Below, in pieces: positions 55,501 to 64,000 of a stretch of 64,000 bases of DNA. Positions within the stretch are counted from its first letter, which is position 1, and each line of letters starts with the position of its first letter. A program made the position numbers and the translations under genes. The DNA comes from Hymenolepis diminuta (lineage: Eukaryota; Platyhelminthes; Cestoda; Cyclophyllidea; Hymenolepididae), in contig CAADRB010000010.1 in NCBI GenBank assembly GCA_900708905.1, positions 4,104,120 to 4,168,119 of the forward strand, written 5' to 3'. The notes below the pieces were generated by a model that did not search any database, was not told the origin of the DNA, and saw only the letters and a list, made by a program, of their open reading frames with translations.

Positions 55501-57848
55501 ATGTCATACTTTAATGCAATCAATTGGCGTTTCCTTTTTTATGATTACGGCGTGTTTATCTATGGTAACATTTCGCATTTTCAGTAACTCCGTTTTGGTT
55601 GTCACGTGATCGTGGTATTTTGTGCGAAGTCATTAATTTCAAAGATTTTTTTAATGCTTCGACTCGTTAGGAAATTTGAAGATCTAAAACTACTTTTCCT
55701 GGGGACTTCAATTAAGTTCCTAATTTCTAATTAAGGGGTAATACATCCTTAAGAGGAGGGTTAGAAACTTCTTGATTCGGGACAAGGGTATTAAGACAAT
55801 AATGCATTGTTAGTTGATTAATTAATTCCATCATTGGATTTATAGGTCATGCGCTTCACAGACGCATAGTTGGGTTGGTATTTAATCGCTGCAGTAATTA
55901 CGATAGTGGTGATTTATGTTAAACCGTTTCAAATGGACAGAATTTAGGCCCTTTCGGCTATAACAATCTTTTACGATTTCGGCAGGAGGATAGTGATTTC
56001 GAAGACAGATGGTCTTGGGGTTCTGCCGCTCGAACTTTACTCAAGATAATGTTAACAACGAATACATTTGCCTTTCGATTCCCATTTCGCGGCAAACTTG
56101 GTAGTTTGGTTTCCTGCTCGCTAAATACCATCCGGACTCTTACCTCTGGATATCTAACCAGTCACTAGGACACTGTTATGCCCTAGTTATGCACTGTTAT
56201 GGATATATGGTTTGTTCCTTCGGTAAGTTGAGTGGTCTCTACAGATTGTTCTATCAGCAAAATTGGTATTGAGCAGACGAAAGCTGTAGGCACGGAACGA
56301 AACACAGCGTGTTGGTGGGAGTCAGAATTTCCTGACTTGACCCCTTGAATTCACTTTGTGCGTCGTTTCAGTGACCGACAGCCGCATGCTTTAGCCAACG
56401 AGCTTTATTTTATTAACCTGTTTATCATTCTTATTCTTGTGGATGGATCAACAACATTAAATTATTGGGAGAAACACAGTCTAAAGAAGGTATTAACCTT
56501 TAAATGAAGATTAATTTTAGGCTTATTTAGGCATATGGGGTTTACACATTCGCGTAAGCTCTTGGAATTTCATCATGTGATAGCTTTATTTGGTAGCATA
56601 TCCATTCACCATCAGATGTTATTTTTGGGATGTTTAACTCGGGAGTCTTTTAGAATAATGCCAAGTTATCTGGTCATCAGGTACACCGTATTTTAGTTTT
56701 ATATCCCCTGTGTCAAATTATCCTTAATGCAAGGACTTGAATAATTTCCGCGGCTTTTTGTGTCATCAATGTATTATTATCTTAAATCGAATAGAAGCAT
56801 ACCAGTAGGATATCAAAGGCTTTGAATTTTGGATTCTAGAAGCATTGAGTTTCCTCTTCTCTCCATGGTCATGATTCGATTTTCCCAAAGATTAATTTTC
56901 ATTACTTGATGCCACGGCTTCTGGGTTATCTCCATGCTCACGACATTCAGAGGTTGTTGACTATTTGATTTAATTGACCCTACTACTTTAATTCGTTTGT
57001 ATCTACTTACAGTTATGAGCAGTAAATAAGACCATTGAGGACATTTTAAACTTAGCAGAGCTCACTAGCAATTACCCAAGCAGAATACAAATCATCTTGC
57101 CTGTAAAATTATGCAGGGTACTTAAAAAAATATTTCGAATTAATTGTTCTTACGTCAAAAATTATTTATTGATCTCAAGATTTTATGCAAGTTACTAGTC
57201 TTTTCATGTCTTTAAAGCTGATTGATAGCCTTTTTAAATTTTAGTAAGTATAGGACTTTACCGGAAAACTTGAGTCGGAGAGTAGAACCCTTTCTTTCCG
57301 TAACTGCAATACTCTGATTAAAAATGGATAGAGAATTGTAGAACTTTCAAAACATAGTTTTCGTTTATCATAATTTATATTATTGGATTATTGTGTTTTT
57401 AAATAAAGTAATATGGTTATTTCCTCATCGTTTTTTCGGAAATTACAAATGTTAAGATACAGATGATGAAATCTATCTTGTATCCTTCATTTTTTTCATG
57501 TAGGTCAATACGAAATGTTTTTATGAACCCGTATTATATTTCACATTAAGCCTTGGTACTAATAAGTCACAAAGTTGTGGTGCGTCGGTGGTGCTATGGT
57601 CATCACTGAAAAGTCACGAGATCGAAGCCAACATGCCAACCACACTGGTTAATTCTAGTAAACAAGAAGACTGGTAGATTGTGAATAGCTACGAGATATC
57701 TTCCTTCTGCCTAATTCAAGCGCTTTCAGCACTGAAGGTTATCAAAATTGTGTTCGAAACAAGTACCAGTCCTTGAATACAAGTTGGTGATTTTGGATAA
57801 TTTGAAGTAACTATGTCTCTCGCAAAAATAGTAGCTAATGCCTTTTAT
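55501..57848. other. Intergenic or intronic sequence
   Basis: No supportable exon. A short GC-richer stretch at about 57580-57660 was considered as a tRNA-derived repeat and not accepted. Confidence 0.4.
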
Positions 57849-58012
57849 CTATGTTCTCGTGATGATTAATCTTAGGTTAAGACGGATATCCGAAGAAATT
57901 CTGACGTCACAGTCGATTATTTTTGTTGTAATATCCGAAAAGTCGGATTTGGAACTATTGTACTCATTTGGAATTCGTTTCATTCTCACTGCAATTATTT
58001 GCCTACATCGGT
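57849..58012 (-). CDS. Possible terminal exon of the Ig-like gene
   Basis: The frame after GATGTAG (58013-58019) reads QIIAVRMKRIPNEYNSSKSD, then DITTKIIDCDVRISSDIRLN, to a stop at 57849. Phase agrees if the preceding exon uses the alternative donor ATTG/GTACCT instead of CCTC/GTAAGC. It could be a cytoplasmic tail. Weak. Confidence 0.25.
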
Positions 58013-58080
58013 GATGGTATTTTAAAGTTTGCCAGATAATTACCATTAGGGATATTAAAAAATCCGAAGCTTTAGCTTAC

Positions 58081-58137
58081 GAGGTACCAATGTAAAAGTA
58101 AAAATCCGATTTTTAACCAAAAAGATCCAATGTCCGA
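58081..58137 (-). CDS. Micro-exon of the Ig-like gene
   Basis: This 57-nt exon is phase 0 at both ends. It begins after a 25 bp intron (58138-58162, GTAAAT to TTCCCTAG) and ends at CCTC/GTAAGC. It encodes SDIGSFWLKIGFLLL and four more residues. Joined to the exon before, it places D-x-G-x-F where Ig domains have D-x-G-x-Y-x-C; the final Cys is Trp here. Confidence 0.38.
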
Positions 58138-58162
58138 CTAGGGAAGTGTTCAAAACATTTAC

Positions 58163-58342
58163 CTTGAATAGATCGAGCTTGAATCTAGAGCAGCTCTCAT
58201 GAGAAACTCGTATTCTACCACTTCTATTGACTCGAATTAACCAGAGTGATTGGCTACCCACATCACTAGATGTGTACCAATGAACATCTATCTCGTGACC
58301 TCCGCCACAGTGGACGTATACGTTGACTACTATGCCACCAGT
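58163..58342 (-). CDS. Immunoglobulin-like domain exon
   Basis: This 180-nt exon is phase 0 at both ends. The acceptor is AACATCTAG and the donor TTCAAG/GTAAATG. It encodes GGIVVNVYVHCGGGHEIDVH, then WYTSS, and later GRIRVSHESCSRFKLDLFK. The Cys, the Trp-Tyr pair and the late Leu strand have the order and spacing of a V-like Ig domain. The next exon, joined by a tiny intron, supplies D-x-G-x-F. Such domains occur in secreted or surface recognition proteins. The missing second disulfide Cys and the lack of a found signal-peptide exon leave its state as functional or relic open. Confidence 0.45.
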
Positions 58343-58344
58343 CT

Positions 58345-58930
58345 AGATGTTATTATTTAACACTTATCTTCAGGGAGAATATTTCACTTCAGATTATATC
58401 ATCTGGGAAGGTTTTCCCCTAAACAACAAGCTCTGCTTCTCTTGTTCCGTAAACAAAAGATTTAATTAACAGGCCAAATTATTTGAATAAATAAAACATT
58501 TCGAGATAATATGATTTTGTCTAATGGTTTGTTTTCCTTATATACATGTACTACAGTCGGATCTTTGTTCCTAAAGTGAAGGAGAAATCAACTCTGCCTA
58601 GATTCAGCAAAGTTTTTCAAAGCTCAACTCCAAATACAGGTTCTTAAGTTAAATTCGATTTTGGCTGTTATTTTTAACCAAATATTGAGGATGAAATTCA
58701 AAATGCATCTATGCTTTTATTTTATTTTTCATTCCTTCGTGAATTTAATCAATTAGTTAAAAGCAAATTTATGTATGTGATATCACTTTAGAATGTGACT
58801 TGCATGTATACTTGTCCATACCGGTCTTTGGGGATAATCGCCGATAAGTCCTCGACTTGAGTGTTAGGCTTAAAATATACTGGTACCAAATGGGAGAGAA
58901 GGACGTAATAGCAGTGAAAACGGTGAGAAA
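58345..58930. other. Intergenic or intronic sequence
   Basis: No supportable exon between the two minus-strand coding stretches. Confidence 0.35.
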
Positions 58931-58932
58931 AT

Positions 58933-59175
58933 TCATGACCCTTTGTTCTCTTCCCTTAATCCCTTGTCAGTAGTTGGGACTATTTGATTTAGGAGAAATA
59001 CCAAATCATTTGAATGGAGAATAGCAGATGGAAATTCACAAATTATTTTGTTCATTGTTTGCAAATTCTGTATTGATAACAATTTAACGCTTTGAATGAT
59101 ATTGTTTTCCACTTCTTTTCTCAACTCAAATTGTACCTTGAAGTGAAAATAGAAGTCTGGGGCCCAGTTGCCATG
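58933..59175 (-). CDS. Uncharacterised coding-like stretch upstream of the Ig-like exons
   Basis: The minus strand is open for 80 codons to TGA at 58933, reading GNWAPDFYFHFKVQFELRKE, then VKLLSIQNLQTMNKIICEF and LLNQIVPTTDKGL. It is much more protein-like than the flanks. A strong internal donor (TTCAAG/GTACAA near 59139) offers an alternative short exon. It lies on the same strand 0.6 kb upstream of the Ig-like exon and may belong to the same gene. Confidence 0.3.
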   Translation of the reverse strand, partial: HGNWAPDFYFHFKVQFELRKEVENNIIQSVKLLSIQNLQTMNKIICEFPSAILHSNDLVFLLNQIVPTTDKGLREENKGS

Positions 59176-59179
59176 TTAC

Positions 59180-59874
59180 AATCTATAATATTGTATTATT
59201 AAATGAGCAGACATCCATTGAATTTTACAGGATCTTGCAAGGTTTATAGCAAGAAATAATAGATTAAGTTTTATTCAATTTAATCTGCCTGCAATTTATT
59301 GCGGTGTAAGTAGTCCTTTTCTAGTGCACACTCGATGTCACAATATGCCGTGTGCTTACTTAGACCGGTCAAAACTAACTTTTTACTGAAGTATATATGA
59401 CCTCTAAAAGAATTCGAGCATCATACTTATGCTTCATGAAAGTGTGCATTAAATTTTTATATTTAGTCCACTTTATCAAAAGAGGACACGATACGGACTG
59501 GATTTTTCTGAGGGGAGAAGAAAGTGAAAATTTAGGATTTTCCTCTTAAAACCTAGATTATCTGTGTAGCTTCTTAGTTCTTATATTGCTCCTATTTATC
59601 ATTAAAACTCTCATATCTTGAGACTTTTTTCAAAGAGTTCTATTCGATTGGTGCAAGGGTTTGAAGCTGATTGGCGGAAACTTGTGATGGATGTAGATTT
59701 TCAAAAGCAAAGTTTAACCTTTCTTTGTATTCCCAGCATTCCTTCTGGGAATTCCTTCATCTGAGAGTATAAAAATGCTTACAGCAAAATTTATATTGAT
59801 GAAAAGATTAGGTCATGGTGCTATTCTCGTCTTCGAAGTTAAAGAGCTGTAAGTTGACCATATATTCTTGTTCC
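59180..59874. other. Intergenic sequence
   Basis: Nothing supportable. Confidence 0.4.
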
Positions 59875-60409
59875 TGAAGGATGAATCCCTTTTCTCCGAA
59901 ATATTTTATCTTGCACCATCTCTAATCATCACTAAATTTAATTATCTTTATAGTAATGTCTGTAAACTTTTAACCTTTCCTGTGACCCCATGCACTCTAT
60001 AAACCAACATCGTGTATCCTCAGTTGACCTATTTCTCATCGAACGGAAAAGGTAAACATACCTCAGACAATAGTAGCAGACACCGTTAATTAACTCCGCT
60101 GTTAACCAGTCTTGCCTGTACTGACCCTTCCTTTTTCCTACAATCATTTCGACCAATTAACCACACATACAACCGTATCCTTATGCGTGTCCTCACCCAA
60201 AGTCTCGATTATAAATAGCCTCCATCAGACACACGATAACACACTCCAAGGGACCCTACCTAGTCCAACGCCTCTTTCCATAGCTCCGTCCTTCTCCAAT
60301 CTCCTATTTCTCTATTGAGACTCTGTACTGGACTNTATTCAATATAACCTGGTCAACGCAATCCTTCTGTTGTTTTCTTTTCATTTACTGTTAGCCATCT
60401 GCCGTTACA
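59875..60409 (+). repeat. LTR of a CsRn1/gypsy-type retrotransposon, copy 2
   Basis: This region matches 6750-7293 end to end (TG...CA form). It contains TATAAATA at 60210-60217 and an ambiguous base N at 60335. It is followed by an intact primer-binding site. Sequence differences from copy 1 are frequent, so the two insertions are old. Confidence 0.75.
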
Positions 60410-60412
60410 TAC

Positions 60413-60480
60413 TGGTGACCCTCAACAATCTGGCGGCCTTCAACAAATTGGTGACTCTGCCACTACAAATTGGCGACCCT
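60413..60480 (+). mobile_element. tRNA-Trp primer-binding site and tandem primer-site-like repeats
   Basis: TGGTGACCC at 60413-60421, three bases after the LTR end, is complementary to the CCA-bearing 3' end of tRNA-Trp, the primer known for CsRn1-type elements. Three further look-alikes follow at 60431 (TGGCGGCC), 60449 (TGGTGACTC) and 60471 (TGGCGACCC). The last two are preceded by AACAAAT or CTACAAAT, echoing the LTR end. Leader sequence continues to about 60645 with no intact gag. Confidence 0.6.
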
Positions 60481-60649
60481 GTAAAGGACCACTACATTCC
60501 TAATCTTCGTGAATGGGACTGGATAAATAGTAAATATTCTCTACAAATCCCTAACCTGTCATTCAATCGCTTATTAGATCTCAATGGTTGTAGCGTTTAT
60601 AATTTCTCCGTAATTATAACAGATCTAAATCACCTGAAGCCTTAGAAAT

Positions 60650-61093
60650 AATTTTCGGAATGTTGTGATTTAAATAATCCACGCAATATTTATAAACTCA
60701 GTTGAGGCTTGGTCGTCCGAGTTCCTAGCGTGGATCTGGAGTAATGTAGCAAACCCTGTAACCCATCCTCCAAGGCATTTTACCTTTGGTCAACATTATC
60801 CGTCTTAGAGGTTTAAAATACACTAAGCTCTCTTCACTCCATCTCTCTTACTCTACCGTTTTTTTAAAAACCACGCTCACCACCGATTTACCTCCTCTCC
60901 ATCTTGTCGTTTGGTATAGAGCGTAATAAGCCGGACACCTTCAAAATACCTAATTCTCCTGAACCTATGTTCCCAATCTACTTCTTCTATAGACCAAGTA
61001 ACAATATTTCAGCAGTGATTAGTAACCCTGATTAGTAAGCCAAGTATGGTATTTTAGGATTAAAACTCAGGATATCATTTCTGTGTCAAATAA
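60650..61093. other. Intergenic sequence
   Basis: This may be further retroelement leader or gag relic at its left end. Nothing else is supportable. Confidence 0.35.
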
Positions 61094-61288
61094 ATGAACA
61101 AACTAATTTCAATTATCCTTATGGTTTTATTGAAACCAAATATTGTATTATATCGCCCACTATTTCAGTTAGAAAAGACCACGAGGAGGAAACGTCGAGA
61201 GTACAAAAAACTAAATATTACAAACGCCTTTGAAAATACAAAAAAACTTTGTCAACTTTTAAACACAATCAAAAGGCTACTCAAATAA
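61094..61288 (+). CDS. Short frame with weak bHLH-like or secreted-peptide look
   Basis: A frame runs from ATG to TAA. The first 20 residues are hydrophobic and signal-like. After an internal acceptor-like CCACTATTTCAG the frame reads TTRRKRREYKKLNITNAFEN, then TKKLCQLLNTIKRLLK. The basic run plus N-x-x-N-A-F-E resembles the basic region and helix 1 of bHLH factors, with the spacing off by one residue and no helix 2. As an unspliced frame it would instead be a signal peptide plus dibasic peptide. Neither reading is secure. Confidence 0.22.
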   Translation: MNKLISIILMVLLKPNIVLYRPLFQLEKTTRRKRREYKKLNITNAFENTKKLCQLLNTIKRLLK

Positions 61289-61299
61289 GGTATTAAGCA

Positions 61300-62649
61300 G
61301 ATAATTATGTCAGGGCTTCAATAGGCTCGAATTATGGAAGCATTTAGTAGTCTATGTACTCGTGAAGGGTATTGTTTACTTTGTAATGTCCCATTTTTCA
61401 AATTTCGTAAATTAGCTTCCAGATTTATGAGTGAGGTTGTGCTTACAATATGCAGAACTCGTTAACTGGTTTATTTAGTTCCGTAGTTAGTCACGCTACT
61501 CGATCTATTTATATCTTGTTATAGCCAATAGGCCGGGACTATATTTAACGTACCAGTGCCCATTAGAGTTCACCAACAATGCCAGAACATATTAAATTTA
61601 TGATAAGCTGATACTCAAATACAGGGAGTAGAGTTGCCTGATTCTAAATTGCATTTAAAATTAAAACAGGTCATTTCATTCAAACGGTTTTAGAAATAAC
61701 TGATTAAGAATTTAATTTATAAAAAAATTTACGATAATTTGATTTTGTTTCTAATTTCAAACCCTGAGAAGAGTTAGGACGAATGATATTGCCAATGACA
61801 GAGAGATAGTAGTTCCATTGGCCTTGAAACGAAAACAAAGACATCTCATATCGTCCCTCTCCTCCCCTTAGAACAATGCACATACACTTGCACACATGGC
61901 CAGAACATCGCATACGATGAGAGAGCGAGAGAGTGGAAGAAAGGGGACAGAGAGCTTTGGTAGTAGTGGTGGTGATGGTGATGAGGATGATGAATAAGGT
62001 TGAGGAATGTCGGCACCCTGGAAACGTTTCTCTCAAGGTCACTGATGATGAGTCATACGTAAACAAGTTGTTGGACAGAGAAGTGATGGCTTGGGCGTTG
62101 CGCAGCCATCTTTTCTCCGACCAGTTAAAAAGAGGGGAGGGAGGAATAACTACTTTTCCATGTTATGCATGTTTCTAGAGCGAATTTCAGCTCAAGTTGT
62201 AAAATACTAGTCATCGAGTATGTGTCTAGTATTGGTGGTGCAAAGTGGAGGCACATAAAGTTATAGAAAAAAATGAAGTCATCTGAGCCTTAAAAAAGTG
62301 AGATGCTCGAATTCCTTGCCGGATTTGAGTTTTTGATATTCGTTATATAACGCTTCTTGTTAAAATATAATTAAACAAAAATCCAGTTTAGAGGTCTGCT
62401 AAATATTTTCCCTCTCAGAGCTCTATCCATGGTCTCTGGTTAATTTCAAGTTTCAAGCCATATGACTTGATTAGACACATATGATCACATTAGAAGATCG
62501 CCTCTCAGTTTGCTCCTCAGACATCAGAGAGAAAGAAAGTATGGTGTAAGGCCTGCAATATGTATTTTGGAACTCATTTCTCGTATTTTTTTCATTTATT
62601 TTTCTGTCAATCACTGAAGGTGGCTAATATAATTATTAAATTGAATTTT
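61300..62649. other. Intergenic sequence with GA and GTG microsatellites
   Basis: A GC-richer block at about 61780-62170 holds GA- and GTG-repeat tracts and open frames on both strands (61704-62066 and 61933-62178). Neither has splice or family support. GAAAACAAAGACATCT recurs here and at 36383. Confidence 0.35.
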
Positions 62650-62977
62650 GGTTTTGATTGAGACTAAATTTTTGTTATGATCTGCTCTTCCCTGTAGGAT
62701 ACTGTAACCAACTCTTAGATTCTCTGAGACATTGCACTAGTTACAACTACGACCCGACAAGACTACAGTACAAAACGACCCAAATCACTATATCAATATG
62801 AGACACATGTTTGCGTATCGATAGGTCGATTAATACTATGCGCCATTTACAACCCTAATGTAAATAAATTCATTCGAATAAAAGGAAAGTTAAAAGAAGC
62901 AGGAATTAAAGGGTGAAGAATGAAGAATCTTACGTATGGGAATTATTTGGTGGAAGATATTATTTTCTTATATGTTG
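62650..62977 (-). repeat. R2 repeat, inverted copy
   Basis: Reverse complement of 31784-32075 with moderate divergence and small indels. It begins directly at the end of the open frame at 62968-63118, whose last codons read into the shared ACATATAAG. Confidence 0.65.
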
Positions 62978-63118
62978 CACGCCCATCCGTAGATTTGATC
63001 ACCGGTCGTCTTTGTTGCGAGATCAACCAGGAGACGAGAAATGCCATCGAGTACTGGGGATAATATCTTGATCGTCTGCACTACATCGGGGATCACAGTC
63101 TGTTCGAGAGTGAGAGAT
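62968..63118 (-). CDS. Exon-like open stretch next to the R2 copy, unidentified
   Basis: After the acceptor TTATATCTTACAG the minus strand reads SLTLEQTVIPDVVQTIKILS, then DGISRLLVDLATKTTGDQIY, to TAA at 62968. It is GC-richer and protein-like. It lies downstream of the retroelement pol fragment on the same strand, so it may be retroelement sequence rather than a host exon. Confidence 0.28.
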
Positions 63119-63159
63119 CTGTAAGATATAAAATACAAAAAAATTAATAGCATCAGAAC

Positions 63160-64000
63160 TATTTAATGAATGATGTCTTTCACAATTCGACAAATCAAAC
63201 CCTCCTGGTCTGAGTTGTTTGTAATTTCGAAATTAAGTGTTCTTCATCGCTGCCATGTGGCTTGGTGAATATGACAGCTGTGATTTAAATTATGGTTGAG
63301 GGCATACTTAAGATCGCCCACACTATATGCGCACACCGGATCACACTTTTTTCGGGACATAAAGTTGTTTTGATAACAAAATCTCTTCATACACTGTCCT
63401 CACATCTTAAGGCGGATTATCCTAGCAAGATGAGAGATCTCCTAAGGCTAGTAATCGATTGATCGGAGCAAAATTTGCCTAAATTTAGTGTTAAAATGTG
63501 TACTTGAGCCCGTAACGAGCGTTTCTGGTACACCACGAGTTCATTGAGGATAGAGATGGCTGATCTGCTTGTTGTAGGGGCGAATAAAATAACATCGGAC
63601 TCTTTTGAGTGTGAATTTATCACCGTAGTGCTGGTCGCACCTATAGTGGGACCGGAGTGGTAAGTTAGAGCTGAGTCCTGTGAGAATATGGTTTCCACGA
63701 CTGGGTAGGGATTTCGGCAACATGTAGACACTAGTTGCACGTCTCATGAGATTTTCTTTATTCGTAGGTTTGAGGGAAGGTGTCTGACATGCATCGTTTT
63801 CGTCTAGGAACTGGGTAAGATTAAGTTCACCGATCCAGTCTAGGCCAGCGAGGTCGATATTTCGGTCTACAACGTAGCACTCCCTGAAGATCGTCTTCTC
63901 TAGGAATGTAGCCCCGTACCACATCGATACGTAGAGTTGCACAATGTTACATATCGGAGCCAATGTCTATCTGAAGCTCAGATGGTACACCATTAATGCT
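63160..64000 (-). mobile_element. CsRn1/gypsy-type LTR retrotransposon pol fragment, internally deleted
   Basis: From the right edge leftward, the minus strand first reads CYVVDRNIDLAGLDWIGELN (about 63800-63890), the segment between aspartic protease and reverse transcriptase in this clade. After a short gap comes an integrase-type stretch INSHSKESDVILFAPTTSRS, then, one frame away, RGVPETLVTGSSTHFNTKF, where the usual second catalytic Asp of LVTDNGTQF is lost. The reverse transcriptase and RNase H that should lie between are absent, so about 1.5 kb has been deleted. A GDLxYALNHN-like stretch near 63310 may be the pol C-terminal tail. The element probably continues beyond the window. Confidence 0.6.

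Noticed and set aside
57580..57680. tRNA-like or SINE-like block
   Set aside because: Resemblance to pol III boxes is poor and no other copy was found in the window.

Overview
The window reads as AT-rich invertebrate nuclear DNA, most likely from a parasitic flatworm (digenean trematode). Three things point that way. A tandem family of proteins carries what I recognise from memory as the trematode-specific PH-like domain. There are LTR-retrotransposon copies whose primer-binding site matches tRNA-Trp, as in the CsRn1 group first described in a liver fluke. Several exon sets are separated by 25-60 bp introns, as seen in schistosome-like genomes. I found no bacterial-style operons, tRNA, rRNA or CRISPR arrays.

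Layout. From 1 to 10 kb there is a decayed LINE on the + strand (1.33-2.5 kb), an orphan coding exon on the minus strand (2.95-3.23 kb), a complete-length but dead mariner element with TA target sites (5153-6426), an LTR (6750-7293) and an immunoglobulin-like exon on the minus strand (8.1 kb). From 10.7 to 39.8 kb is the core of the window: five minus-strand members of one gene family. Three are intact and apparently intronless (10733-11983, 24563-25771, 38419-39729). Two are broken (32159-33327 and 35327-36044). Each has an N-terminal basic, PH-like domain and a long Ser/Arg-rich tail. Two intact copies share a TATA box placed 26-27 bp upstream of a conserved start-site motif that contains GTGCACAGTT, with very short leaders. 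Between them lie a possible micro-exon gene (20159-20553), an integrin-alpha-like set of exons (27839-29133) and copies of a diverged repeat (R1) that clusters between 27 and 49 kb.

From 40 to 52.4 kb there are duplicated exon-like segments (40604 and 42857), more R1 copies, a few isolated coding-like stretches and a short plus-strand spliced gene ending at 52390 with 27 and 57 bp introns. From 52 to 64 kb there is a perfect hairpin, a CCAAT/TATA region, an Ig-like minus-strand exon set with a 25 bp intron (57849-58342), a second LTR followed by a tRNA-Trp primer site and a run of primer-site-like repeats (59875-60480), a weak bHLH-like stretch, an inverted copy of a repeat also present at 31.8 kb, and a deleted CsRn1/gypsy-type pol fragment at the right edge.

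Most of the window is non-coding. Exon models other than the three intact family members rest on reading frame, splice-site and phase agreement only, and should be read as candidates. The family itself is unlikely to work as an operon: each copy has its own promoter-like and poly(A)-like signals. It looks like a locally duplicating, rapidly diverging gene set.
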